This document shows, piece by piece, positions 56,272 through 64,000 of a stretch of 64,000 bases of DNA. Position 1 is the stretch's first letter. Each line of letters starts with the position of its first letter. Both the position numbers and the translations under genes were made by a program. Below the pieces are notes generated by a model. That model was not told where the DNA came from. It saw only the letters and a list, made by a program, of their open reading frames with translations, and ran no database searches. This DNA is from Alloalcanivorax gelatiniphagus. Its GTDB lineage: Bacteria > Pseudomonadota > Gammaproteobacteria > Pseudomonadales > Alcanivoracaceae. The stretch covers positions 1 through 64,000 of the forward strand of contig NZ_VCQT01000020.1 of assembly GCF_005938655.1 (NCBI RefSeq). The letters run 5' to 3'.

Positions 56272-57144
56272 TCAGGCCCTCTCCACCTGGGTTGAAAACA
56301 GCCCGTAGGGTTTGAAGATCAGAGTCAGGATGACAATGATGAAGCCGATGATGTCCACCGTTCCCGTGGAGATGTAGCCGCCCCACAGGGCTTCCGCCAG
56401 GCCCAGCAACAGGCCGCCGACAATGGCGCCGGCGAAGCTGCCCATGCCACCCAGGATCACCACCACGAAGGCCTTCAGGCTGACCAGCCCGCCGGCGCTG
56501 ACATGGGTGGAATAGATGGAACCGAGCAGCATGCCGGCGGACGCGGCCAGCATGGTGCCCAGGGCGAAGGTGCTGGCGTACACCCGGGCGGTGTTGATGC
56601 CGGCCAGCCGGGCCGCCATCGGGTCCTGGAAGGTGGCGCGCATGGCGCGGCCCAGCCGGGTATGACGGATCACCAGGTGGGCGGCGAGAATCAGCACCGC
56701 GCAGGCGGCCACCGCGAACACCCGCAGTTCGGTGAGCACCACCGGACCCAGGAACACCGGCTTGTTGGGCAGCGGGCCTTCGATGGTCAGCGGCGCGGTG
56801 CCCACCAGCAGCAGGGCGGTGTTGGTCAGGAAGATCGACAGCCCGATGGTGAGCAGAATGCTGGGCTCCTCGCCCTGGTCGCGCACCCGCTCGATCAGGA
56901 AGCGGTCCACCAGCCAGCCGCAGGCGCCCATCACCGCCAGGGTCAGCGCCAGGCCGGCGAAGAAGTTCAGGCCCAGCACCGTGGTGGCCAGCCAGCCCAT
57001 CACGCCGCCCAGCATGTACAGCTCACCGTGGGCGAAGTTGACCACCCGCATCAGCCCGAAGATCAGGGTCAGGCCCAGGGCCGAGAGCGCGTAGAACGCC
57101 CCCGACACCAGACCGTTGGCGATAAACTGCAACAGCATATCCAT
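56272..57144 (-). CDS. livH: Branched-chain-type ABC transporter permease LivH
   Basis: A 290-residue permease with about eight membrane helices. Family segments are FGLMRVVNFAHGELYMLGG near the N-terminus and ATFQDPMAARLAGINTARVY, the cytoplasmic coupling loop. It lies three bases downstream of livK. Confidence 0.93.
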   Translation of the reverse strand: MDMLLQFIANGLVSGAFYALSALGLTLIFGLMRVVNFAHGELYMLGGVMGWLATTVLGLNFFAGLALTLAVMGACGWLVDRFLIERVRDQGEEPSILLTIGLSIFLTNTALLLVGTAPLTIEGPLPNKPVFLGPVVLTELRVFAVAACAVLILAAHLVIRHTRLGRAMRATFQDPMAARLAGINTARVYASTFALGTMLAASAGMLLGSIYSTHVSAGGLVSLKAFVVVILGGMGSFAGAIVGGLLLGLAEALWGGYISTGTVDIIGFIIVILTLIFKPYGLFSTQVERA

Positions 57145-57147
57145 GGG

Positions 57148-58311
57148 TTACTGCCCGTCCTTGGCGTGGTTTGCCTCGGGGTCGGCGATGCGGGTGGTGG
57201 CGACCACCTCGGTGTGGCCATCGCGGATCTGCACCAGCGCCGCCTCGAAGCCATAGCCCTGGCCCTTGGCGGTGAACCGGTAGCGGCCGTTGGGGGCCTG
57301 GTAGTCGGTGGCGTGGAGCCCGTCGACGATGGCGTCGGCGTCGGTGCCGCCGGCCCGCTGGATGGCGTCCATCATGATGTTCAGGGAGTTGTAGCCGGCG
57401 GCGGCGTACTTGCCGGGGGCGTGGTCATAGGCGGCGCTGTAGTCCTCCACGAAGCGCTGGTTGCGCTCGCCGGGCAGGTTGGACACATAGGGCACGGCGG
57501 CATAGATGCCTTCCGCCGCCTCGCCGGTGATCTTGATGAAATCGCTGGTGGCCCAGGAGCCCACGCCGAACACGTCCATATCAATGCCGAACTGCTTGAT
57601 CTGCTTGACCAGGGTGGAGCCGTCCTGGGTTTCGGCGGCCACGAACACGCCGTCGGCGCCGGAGCCGCGCAGCTTGGTGAGCAGGGTGTAGAAATCGGTG
57701 GCGCCATGGTTGAAGTACTCGACCAGGGTGGTCTCCACGCCGTGGCTGGAAAGCTCCTGCTCGAAGGCCTTGGCGCTGCCCCGGCCCCAGTCGTCGTTGA
57801 CGCCGATATAGGCCACTTTCTTGAGGCCCAGGTTGTCGACGATCAGGCGTGAGAATGCCTGGCCGAGCAGGGCGTCGGTCTCGGCGGAGCGGAAGAAGTA
57901 GGGGTTACCTTTTTCGGTAAGGCTGGCCTCGGAGGACACCCCGGTGAGGAACGGCGTTTTGTACTTGCCCGCCACCGGCATCACCGCGGAGGTGGCGGAG
58001 CTGCAGAAGGCGCCCACCAGCGCCACCACCTGGTCGCGCTGGATCAGTTTTTCGGCGGCGTTCACCGAGTTGGCCGGGCTGCACTGGCCGTCCTCGATGA
58101 TCAGTTCCACCTGTTTGCCGAGGATGCCGCCGGCTGCGTTGCGTTGCTTCACGGCCAGCCGCGCGCCGTTGGCGTCGGCGGTGCCGTTGTAGGCCACCGA
58201 ACCGGTGAGCGGCTGGATCAGACCGATTTTGACAGTGTCTTGGGCCTGCAGGGCCGGGGCACAGGCCAGCAAGGCAGTCGCCATTATCGGAGCCAGAATC
58301 TGTTTTCTCAT
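57148..58311 (-). CDS. livK: Periplasmic ligand-binding protein of the HAAT-type ABC transporter
   Basis: A 387-residue Periplasmic_binding_protein_6 (LivK-like). The signal peptide ends near APALQAQ (about residue 23). Ligand and hinge segments are KIGLIQPLTGSVAYNGTAD, VALVGAFCSSATSAVMPVAG and YIGVNDDWGRGSAKAFE. Relatives import amino acids, amides, urea or aromatic acids. Its place directly before the pyridine genes suggests a hydroxypyridine carboxylate or similar as ligand. I chose the ATG at 58311, with AGGAG upstream; the longer frame is non-conserved. Confidence 0.9.
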   Translation of the reverse strand: MRKQILAPIMATALLACAPALQAQDTVKIGLIQPLTGSVAYNGTADANGARLAVKQRNAAGGILGKQVELIIEDGQCSPANSVNAAEKLIQRDQVVALVGAFCSSATSAVMPVAGKYKTPFLTGVSSEASLTEKGNPYFFRSAETDALLGQAFSRLIVDNLGLKKVAYIGVNDDWGRGSAKAFEQELSSHGVETTLVEYFNHGATDFYTLLTKLRGSGADGVFVAAETQDGSTLVKQIKQFGIDMDVFGVGSWATSDFIKITGEAAEGIYAAVPYVSNLPGERNQRFVEDYSAAYDHAPGKYAAAGYNSLNIMMDAIQRAGGTDADAIVDGLHATDYQAPNGRYRFTAKGQGYGFEAALVQIRDGHTEVVATTRIADPEANHAKDGQ

Positions 58312-58360
58312 CGTCGTTATCTCCTGTTGAGCTTTGTTGTTAGCGCGACTGATCGACATA

Positions 58361-58382
58361 TTAATTAATCGATTAGTAAATT
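58361..58382 (-). promoter_or_regulatory. Candidate operator/promoter region of livK
   Basis: The plus-strand string TAATCGATTAGT (58366–58377) has the perfect palindrome TAATCGATTA at its core and lies in an AT-rich tract about 55 bp upstream of the livK ATG. It shares ten of twelve bases with the motif upstream of the nicC-like gene. Confidence 0.6.
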
Positions 58383-58503
58383 TACAAGCGCCGTCGGCTT
58401 CATAGCAATTTGCGGACCACAATACGGGACGGTAAGAAGCCGGGCTTTCCGGCTGAAACGGGCTGGAACGCCCCGGCAGTGGGCGTTTTTTGGTGCGCGC
58501 AAA

Positions 58504-58530
58504 CGAAAACCGCCCCAGGCTGGGGCGGTC
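58504..58530 (-). terminator. Intrinsic terminator of the aldo/keto reductase gene
   Basis: On the minus strand ACCGCCCCAGCCTGGGGCGGT is followed by TTTTCG. It begins 18 bases after the reductase stop. The rest of the 58312–58547 gap holds the livK leader and a short GC hairpin at about 58437–58465. Confidence 0.85.
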
Positions 58531-58547
58531 GGCAGGCGGTGGCGGCT

Positions 58548-59543
58548 TCAGCGGTGGTGGCGGTCCGGCGGCGCCATGAACTCCGGGCCCACCGGGTCGG
58601 TGAGGGTGTCCGCCAGGATGAGATCGATCTCCGCCCGGGCATCGTCGTCCAGGTGCCAGCCCTGGATATCGGTGACCGCCTCGATCTGCTCCGGGCGGCG
58701 GGCCCCCCACAGCGCCACCGACACCCCGGGCTGGTCGAGCAGCCAGCGCAGCGCCAGGGCCAGCACCCGCTTGCCATAGCGCCGCCGGGCCAGGGCATCG
58801 AGCCGGGTCACCGCTTCCAGGTATTGCCGGTAGCGGGGCGGTTGGAATTTGGGATCGTTGTTGCGCAGGTCGTCGCCGTCGAAGCGGGTATGCTCGCGCA
58901 TCTTGCCGGACAGCAGCCCCCGGCACAGAGCGCCGTAGGTGAGGGTGTCCAGCCCCAGTTCGCCGAGCACCGGCAGCAGGTCCTTCTCCATGTCCCGTTC
59001 GAACAGGTTATAGGGCGGCTGCACCGTGGACAGCGGGCACACCGCGTGGAAGGCGCGAATCTGATCGGCGTCGAAATTGCTGACGCCCACGGCGCGGATC
59101 TTGCCGGCGCGCTTCAGGTCCGCCATGGCTTCGGCGGCTTCCTCCACCGGCCGGGTGGGGTCCGGCCAGTGCAGCTGGTACAGGTCGATCACGTCGCTGC
59201 GCAGCCGCCGCAGGCTGTCGTTCACTTCCTGGACAATCCGCTCCCGGCCGGCGTCCCGGTAGGGGCCCTGGTGGTCCCAGTTCAGTCCGCACTTGGTGGC
59301 GATGGCCACGCGCTGGCGCAGCCGGCCCTGTTGCAGGGCCAGGCCCACCCGTTCCTCGGACTCGCCGAAACCATATACCGGCGCGGTGTCGATCAGGGTG
59401 ATGCCCCGGTCCACCGCTTCCTGAATGGTGCGGATCGAGTCCTGTTCATCATTGCCGCCCCACATCCAGCCGCCAATCGCCCAGGTGCCCAGGGCGATGC
59501 GGCTGCAGGTGATGTCGCTGTTGTGGAGAGTGACGGTGTCCAT
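58548..59543 (-). CDS. Aldo/keto reductase
   Basis: A 331-residue TIM-barrel oxidoreductase with the catalytic tetrad visible: Asp and Tyr in LIDTAPVYGFGESEERVG, Lys in VAIATKCGLNW and His in LYQLHWPDP. The C-terminal LDQPGVSVALWGARRPEQIE segment binds NADP. It is most similar in layout to the YajO/Tas-like group. It is on the same strand upstream of livK but is cut off by a terminator, so it is not part of the importer operon. I chose the ATG at 59543. Confidence 0.9.
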   Translation of the reverse strand: MDTVTLHNSDITCSRIALGTWAIGGWMWGGNDEQDSIRTIQEAVDRGITLIDTAPVYGFGESEERVGLALQQGRLRQRVAIATKCGLNWDHQGPYRDAGRERIVQEVNDSLRRLRSDVIDLYQLHWPDPTRPVEEAAEAMADLKRAGKIRAVGVSNFDADQIRAFHAVCPLSTVQPPYNLFERDMEKDLLPVLGELGLDTLTYGALCRGLLSGKMREHTRFDGDDLRNNDPKFQPPRYRQYLEAVTRLDALARRRYGKRVLALALRWLLDQPGVSVALWGARRPEQIEAVTDIQGWHLDDDARAEIDLILADTLTDPVGPEFMAPPDRHHR

Positions 59544-59592
59544 GGCATTGCTCCGGTGGTCTGAAGGCAATCGGGGCGCGGGTGGGGGAGGG

Positions 59593-60366
59593 CTAACGGC
59601 CCTCCACCTCCACTTTTACTTCCAGCGGCAGGGCCAGACGCTCGCTGTGCCTGGCGCCGCCGCCCAGGCCGCGGGCGGCGCTGTTCTCGGTGACGGTGAT
59701 GGCGCCCAGGGGCTGCCATTGTCCGGGGACCATCATCAGGGTGGTGGCGGCTTCCTGGATGGTGGCGGTGCCGCCGCCGGTGGGCCGGTCGAAACGCTGG
59801 CTGATATCCAGGCGCACGCGGCCATCGCCGGTGAGCATGGGCAGCACCTGGATGCCCTGTTTCAGGCTCATCAGGGCCGGGTACTGGGTGCCGGTGATCG
59901 CCACCAGGGTGCCCTGGCCGATGGTCGCCGCATGGCCGGACAGGGTATTGATGCGGTAATCGTCCTGGCGCCGGGTGCTGATGCTGCCGGCGCCGAGGCC
60001 CACCCCGCCGGTGCCGATGCGCACACCGCCGCCCTCGGCGTCACCGTCGGCCCGGCGGCGCAGGTGCACGGACACCGTGCGCGGGGCTTCCGGCATATCG
60101 CCCAGGGCGCCGAGGATCTCGTCGAAATTGGCGCTGGTGGTGCGGATGATCAGCTTGCCCTGGTAGGCGTTGACGTAGCCGCCCTCGGGCAGCAGCGGAC
60201 GGATCACCGGCACCAGGGCCTGGGCATCGGCCCGCTGGATGATGTGCAGCGACAGGGCGTCGGCGCGCCCGATCAGGGGCAGCAGGACCAGCAACAGCAG
60301 GGCGGGCAGCAATGTGGCCAGCGTCCGTCGGCTCCGCCCCTGGAAAACTCGTGACATGATGAACAT
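59593..60366 (-). CDS. Exported secretin-like (N-domain) protein
   Basis: 257 residues with a signal sequence or membrane anchor (RRTLATLLPALLLLVLLPLI, about residues 13–32). Next comes a secretin N-domain-like segment (LHIIQRADAQALVPVIRPLL … GKLIIRTTSANFDEILGALG) with a glycine-rich linker (GGGVRIGTGGVGLGAG). The C-terminal half (QVLPMLTGDGRVRLDISQRF … ATTLMMVPGQWQPLG) resembles the start of the secretin beta domain. It lacks the full pore domain. Another ATG nine bases in is possible. Role unknown. Confidence 0.7.
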   Translation of the reverse strand: MFIMSRVFQGRSRRTLATLLPALLLLVLLPLIGRADALSLHIIQRADAQALVPVIRPLLPEGGYVNAYQGKLIIRTTSANFDEILGALGDMPEAPRTVSVHLRRRADGDAEGGGVRIGTGGVGLGAGSISTRRQDDYRINTLSGHAATIGQGTLVAITGTQYPALMSLKQGIQVLPMLTGDGRVRLDISQRFDRPTGGGTATIQEAATTLMMVPGQWQPLGAITVTENSAARGLGGGARHSERLALPLEVKVEVEGR

Positions 60367-60461
60367 CCCGGTTCAGCAGGAAACCGCATCATAGCCACAA
60401 CTCCCCTGTTCGGGAAACCGCGCCGGCCGGTGCCGGTATCAGGGGGCAGCGGCGGGCCCGC

Positions 60462-62186
60462 TCACCGGTTCGAGGGCGGCGCCGGTTCCACCCGCCGGCC
60501 CTGCTGCCAGCGCGCCGGCACCAGTGCCTGGTCGCGGTCACGAATCCAGCCCTTGCCGTCCGCCTTGCCGTCCCGGTAGGGGGTGATGGTCTCCACCCGG
60601 CCGTCTTCGCCGTACTCCACGAAACGGCCGTCACGTTTGCCTTGCCGATAATGGCCCTCCAGCAGCGGGTAACCCTGCTCGGTGGTTTCCAGATAATCGC
60701 CGTGCAGGCTGTCGGCCTGGAAGTGGGCGTGGATCTGGTGGCCGTTGTCGTGGCGTTCGTAGACCGGGCCATTGAGCTTGCCGTCGCGGAACGTCTTACT
60801 GGTCAGCAGGGTGCCGTCCTCCCGGAAGCTTTTCCATTCACCCACCGCCTGGCCACGCCGGTAATGGCGCTCGGCCAGCAGTGCCCCGGAGGTGGCGTGC
60901 AGGCTCCAGTCGCCGTCCAGCTTGCCGTCCACGTAGGTGCCCTTTTCCACCGCGTCGTTCTGGTCCAGGGTGCGCCAGTCGCCCACCGGCACGCCGTTGC
61001 GGTATTGGCCGGATTCCACCACCTCGCCGGCGGCGTTCTCGGTGCGCCAGGGGCCGTCCTTCTGGTCCTGCTGGTAATGGGTGTAGGTCCAGCGCTGGCC
61101 GTCCGGGCCACTGCGTTGGCGGCTTTCCCCTTGCAACCGTCCTTTCTCGAAAACGCGCACCCGGATCAGCTGGTCCCGGGCGTCGTAGCCGCGCCAGGTG
61201 CCGGTGCGCAGGCCGTCGCGCATCTCGCCCTGTTCGCGGCCGCCGTCGTCCCGGGGCAGGATGGTGTGCCCCTGGCGGATGTCGTTCACCTTGTGTTCCA
61301 GCCGCACCACGGTGCCGTCCAGGAAGCCGGTGATCCATTCGCTGTGCTGGCGCGGGTAGTGCAGATTGACCCGGCGCGGTTTGCCGTGGTCGTCATAGCT
61401 GGCGTTGACCCGCAGCCACAGCGGGGCGTCGTTGCGGAAGCGGCCCTGGTCGTCGCGCTGGAAGAAGGCTTCGCGGCCGGTGTAGTTGCCGTCCCGGTCG
61501 CGGGTCCAGGCCATCAATACGCCGGGGGCGATGTAATCGGCGTGGCCGATGTGGTTGCCGTCCCGGTCGTAGCGGTTATAGAAGTTGTCGTAGTTGCCGT
61601 CGCGGTAGCGGCGCTCTTCGTGGATCTGGCCGCCATCCGGGCCACCGCCGTCGCCGTAATAGTAGATCTGCATGCCGTCCGGCCGGCCGTCCTTGACCTG
61701 CCTTTTCAGCAACAGGTTACCGTCCTCGTCGTACTCTTTTTCGACGCCGTTGATGCTGCCGTCGCGGTAGGGTTTGTATTTCTCCACCTGGCCGTTTTCA
61801 TGGTAGGAGATCAGTTCACCGTCCGGGCGGCCCTGGGCATCGTTGTGCCCCTTCTCCTTGACCTGACCGTCCGGGTACAGATAGCGCCAGTCGCCCAGCC
61901 ATTTGTCGTCCTTGCCGGGGCCGGAGCGCACCCCTTCGGCGTAGAGCGCGTCGTTTTCCCGATAGTGGGCCTTGTAGAGATAACCGGGGCCGTCCGGGTT
62001 CTCCGGCAACGGCACCTCCACATAGTAGAAGGCGCTGTCCGGCTTGTCGCTGGGGTAGTCGTATTCGCTGAAGTAGAGCCGCTCCGCCCGGGCGCCGGCG
62101 CTGAGCAGCAGCAGGCCCAGGGTGAGCAGCGCGGCCCATGGCCGGGCCAGGGCCCGGCGGCGAGGTGACATCCGGGTCGCGGTCAT
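60462..62186 (-). CDS. Exported MORN-type repeat protein
   Basis: A 574-residue protein with an N-terminal signal sequence (ALARPWAALLTLGLLLLSAG, cleaved near ARAERLYF). It then has a long chain of antitoxin-YwqK/MORN_2-like repeats of about 20–24 residues: EDGNLLLKRQVKDGRPDG, AGEVVESGQYRNGVPVGDW, ALLAERHYRRGQAVGEWKS, DGTLLTSKTFRDGKLNG and so on. At least a dozen units run to the C-terminus. Such proteins are beta-rich and probably periplasmic scaffolds. I chose the ATG at 62186, overlapping the upstream gene's stop (ATGA). Confidence 0.8.
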   Translation of the reverse strand: MTATRMSPRRRALARPWAALLTLGLLLLSAGARAERLYFSEYDYPSDKPDSAFYYVEVPLPENPDGPGYLYKAHYRENDALYAEGVRSGPGKDDKWLGDWRYLYPDGQVKEKGHNDAQGRPDGELISYHENGQVEKYKPYRDGSINGVEKEYDEDGNLLLKRQVKDGRPDGMQIYYYGDGGGPDGGQIHEERRYRDGNYDNFYNRYDRDGNHIGHADYIAPGVLMAWTRDRDGNYTGREAFFQRDDQGRFRNDAPLWLRVNASYDDHGKPRRVNLHYPRQHSEWITGFLDGTVVRLEHKVNDIRQGHTILPRDDGGREQGEMRDGLRTGTWRGYDARDQLIRVRVFEKGRLQGESRQRSGPDGQRWTYTHYQQDQKDGPWRTENAAGEVVESGQYRNGVPVGDWRTLDQNDAVEKGTYVDGKLDGDWSLHATSGALLAERHYRRGQAVGEWKSFREDGTLLTSKTFRDGKLNGPVYERHDNGHQIHAHFQADSLHGDYLETTEQGYPLLEGHYRQGKRDGRFVEYGEDGRVETITPYRDGKADGKGWIRDRDQALVPARWQQGRRVEPAPPSNR

Positions 62187-64000
62187 TGCGGCACCTCCTC
62201 GAAGCGGGCTTGCAGGTCGCGCTGCTGGTCGCCGTCGGCGCGCAGCAACCGCACTTTCTTGACCTTGCCCCAGAAGCGGCGCACGCCGTCGTCGTCCTCG
62301 CCGAGCGGTTGCAGGGCCAGGCCGGTGTCGTCCAGGGCGGCGTAATCCAGGCCTTCGATGCCGCCGCAATCGTCGCCCAGCCGCACGCCGTTGTCGCCGT
62401 CGAAGCGGGCGCAGCCGGGTTGTTCGCGGGTCAGGGTGACGGTTTCCACGGCGGTGGGGCAGCGGGCCTGGAAGTTCAGTTCACGGCCATAAAAATAGCG
62501 AACCTGGTCGTCCTCGGTGCGCAGTTCGAAGCCCGGGTCCAGGTGCTCCTTGGCGTCGCCCTTGTCCCACACGAAGTGCAGCGGCGTGCCGTGGTAGTCG
62601 GCGCCGTCCTCCGGGGTCAGGGTGCACAGCCGCAGACCCGGCGGGCCGGTGACCCGCAGGCGGTTGTCGTCGAGGCCTTGCAGGGTCAGGCCGTCCAGCA
62701 GGGCACCGGTGTCGTCCGGAACCTCCGGCAGCGGCGAGGCCTGATGGCGCACGCCGCCCGGGTCGGTGCCGGGCTTACGGTCGTCCGGCAGCGGCCGCAC
62801 GGTGAAGGTCAGGGGGCGTTCGCTCTCCCGCAGCGGCGTGAGGCGCAGGGTGGCGATGGGGTGCTCGGTGATCAGGGTCAGCTGGTCCAGGGGCGGGTCC
62901 AGGGTCAGCCGCTCCACGAACACCCGGGCGGACGGGTCCGCCTGCTGGAAGGGCCGGTAGATCACCGCGTAGGGCAGCGGCTCGCCGTCGCCGTCCAGGG
63001 GCTGGGCCCGCCATTGGCCCAGGTCGCCGCCCAGCTGCAGGTCCACGCGCTGGTCCTGCCAGTCGAGGATCTTCAGTGACTCCGGCGCGCCGTCGCCGCG
63101 CTTCAGGGTGACCGGCTCGCCGTCGGTCCAGATGCGTGCCGCGCCGGTGAGTTTGATCGGCCCGTCGGCGTCGAATTTGCCGTCGCCGGTGAGCACCAGC
63201 GGATCGCGTCCCACGTCAGAGGGCATCGGCGTGGCCAGGCCATAGAAGCCGCCGGTTTCCCCCAGGCGGTTGAGCAGCAGGCCATCCGGCGCCGGCCCGT
63301 CGAAGCCGGTAAAGTGAAAGCTGGCCTGTTGCTGCAACGGATGGGCCAGGGACCAGTCGCCTTCGGTGAGCAGCCGGGCTTCTTCCAACTGGTCCGGTTG
63401 GTAGAACAGACTTTGCTCGGCGCTGTCGAGCAGGGTGTTCACATAGTCCTGGTCGCGCATCGACAGGCGCTGGTCCGGGTCGACGATGCGCGGGTCGTTC
63501 AGTTGCCGTTCGGTGGTTTCCGCGTACATCTCCACCCGCAGCGGGTCCACGTCCCAGTCCTGCACCGGATAGGGGTAGTGGCGCTGGCTGATCAGCAACA
63601 GACGTTGCTCCAGGGTGGCGTCCTGGTCCGGCACGCTGGCGGTGCTGTGCAGGCGCAGTGCTTCCGGCATGCCGGACGGCCAGCGCGCGATCATGCGTGC
63701 CTCGCCGTCGACGCCCTCGCCGGCCAGGGTCAGGGCGATCAGCACCCGGTCGCCGTCCCGGTCCAGCACCCGGTAGTCGGCGGTGACCTTGGGCAGCCCC
63801 CACAGGGAGGCGCTGGCTTGCCAGGTGTCGCCGGGCCGTGGGTCATTGGGCAACGGCACCGAGGTGGCGGTGGCCTGGTCGAGCAGCTGCTCCACCTTGT
63901 CGCCGAAGCGTTCCACCATTTCCTCGTGCAGGGCCGGATCGGCGATGCGGGTTTCGGCGATTTCGCCGTCTTCCACCCGGCTCAGCGTGCCGGTGTCGAG
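62183..64000 (-). CDS. Large protein of unknown function (5' end outside the window)
   Basis: At least 605 codons, open to the window edge at 64000, so the N-terminus is missing. It has no membrane segment in the visible part. It is acidic and aspartate-rich, with many beta-type segments (LVLTGDGKFDADGPIKLTG, DDNRLRVTGPPGLRLCTLTP) and a run of cysteines near the end (ARCPTAV, PGCARFD, GDDCGGIEG). The stop overlaps the MORN-repeat gene's start, so the two are probably co-translated. Family not recognised; it is probably a periplasmic partner of the repeat protein. Confidence 0.7.
   Translation of the reverse strand, partial: LDTGTLSRVEDGEIAETRIADPALHEEMVERFGDKVEQLLDQATATSVPLPNDPRPGDTWQASASLWGLPKVTADYRVLDRDGDRVLIALTLAGEGVDGEARMIARWPSGMPEALRLHSTASVPDQDATLEQRLLLISQRHYPYPVQDWDVDPLRVEMYAETTERQLNDPRIVDPDQRLSMRDQDYVNTLLDSAEQSLFYQPDQLEEARLLTEGDWSLAHPLQQQASFHFTGFDGPAPDGLLLNRLGETGGFYGLATPMPSDVGRDPLVLTGDGKFDADGPIKLTGAARIWTDGEPVTLKRGDGAPESLKILDWQDQRVDLQLGGDLGQWRAQPLDGDGEPLPYAVIYRPFQQADPSARVFVERLTLDPPLDQLTLITEHPIATLRLTPLRESERPLTFTVRPLPDDRKPGTDPGGVRHQASPLPEVPDDTGALLDGLTLQGLDDNRLRVTGPPGLRLCTLTPEDGADYHGTPLHFVWDKGDAKEHLDPGFELRTEDDQVRYFYGRELNFQARCPTAVETVTLTREQPGCARFDGDNGVRLGDDCGGIEGLDYAALDDTGLALQPLGEDDDGVRRFWGKVKKVRLLRADGDQQRDLQARFEEVPQ

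Noticed and set aside
53773-58311. A true leucine/isoleucine/valine importer
   Set aside because: Sequence alone cannot exclude it, but the operon leads directly into pyridine catabolic genes with the same upstream motif, and members of this transporter class import many other ligands. I kept only the family name.
57148-58926. A 592-residue livK with a long N-terminal region
   Set aside because: The upstream part is an out-of-frame reading of the aldo/keto reductase and the gap between. The signal peptide starts at 58311.
59586-59606. Terminator at the end of the secretin-like gene
   Set aside because: A GGAGGGC/GGCCCTCC hairpin overlaps the stop codon, but no T-run follows on the coding strand.

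Overview
The window reads as chromosomal DNA of a high-GC, aerobic gammaproteobacterium of the Alcanivorax/Alloalcanivorax–Pseudomonas type. This is an inference from gene content (liu leucine operon, imuAB-dnaE2 mutasome, opgGH, mod, malate synthase G) and from the many copies of a REP-like palindrome (core GCGGCTGAAGCCGC plus a TCCTAC tail) between genes. About 55 protein genes are supported. I see no rRNA, tRNA or CRISPR array.

Layout. 0–10 kb: a saccharopine-dehydrogenase-like enzyme, then the SOS mutasome dnaE2, imuB and imuA with a textbook LexA box, then a Tat-signal subunit coupled to a GMC oxidoreductase. An inverted repeat of about 140 bp flanks imuBA and the GMC pair. 10–14.5 kb: a lipoprotein, a DUF748-type protein, a thioesterase, a deletion scar joining the tails of an AraC regulator and a PQQ alcohol dehydrogenase, an exported protein of unknown function, and a 165-bp tandem repeat. 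14.5–23 kb: the leucine/isovalerate operon liuR-liuA-liuB-liuC-liuD-aacS with a perfect palindromic LiuR-type operator. A 53-codon chimeric mini-ORF, built from the liuB start and the liuA tail, lies inside the operon. 23–31 kb: a hybrid histidine kinase, an SDR-like protein, rraA, and opgG-(84 aa)-opgH for osmoregulated periplasmic glucans. 31–44 kb: CBS and DUF805 proteins, malate dehydrogenase, an AraC regulator, a phasin, a carboxylesterase, bolA-trhO-modABC, a cholesterol-oxidase-like GMC enzyme, a UPF0149 protein and an SDR. 44–48 kb: ttcA, glcB, DUF2789 and a small partner.

48–58.3 kb holds the most distinctive system. A branched-chain-type ABC importer (livK-H-M-G-F) is followed on the same strand by an FAD monooxygenase, maleate isomerase, N-formylmaleamate deformylase, 2,5-dihydroxypyridine dioxygenase and maleamate amidohydrolase (nicC-like, nicE, nicD, nicX, nicF), then a TetR regulator. 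Together these would import a hydroxypyridine carboxylate or similar compound and convert it through 2,5-dihydroxypyridine to fumarate. No NicAB hydroxylase, MFS transporter or MarR regulator, as in the known nic clusters, is present. Both operon starts carry the same TAAT(CG/TA)ATTAGT motif. A MITE-like element with terminal inverted repeats ends the cluster and supplies the last codons of the TetR gene. 58.5–64 kb: an aldo/keto reductase, a secretin-like protein, a MORN-repeat protein and an overlapping large protein cut by the window edge.

A recurring theme is rearrangement around repeats: duplicated gene tails beside REP pairs, inverted repeats, a deletion scar and the MITE-like element.
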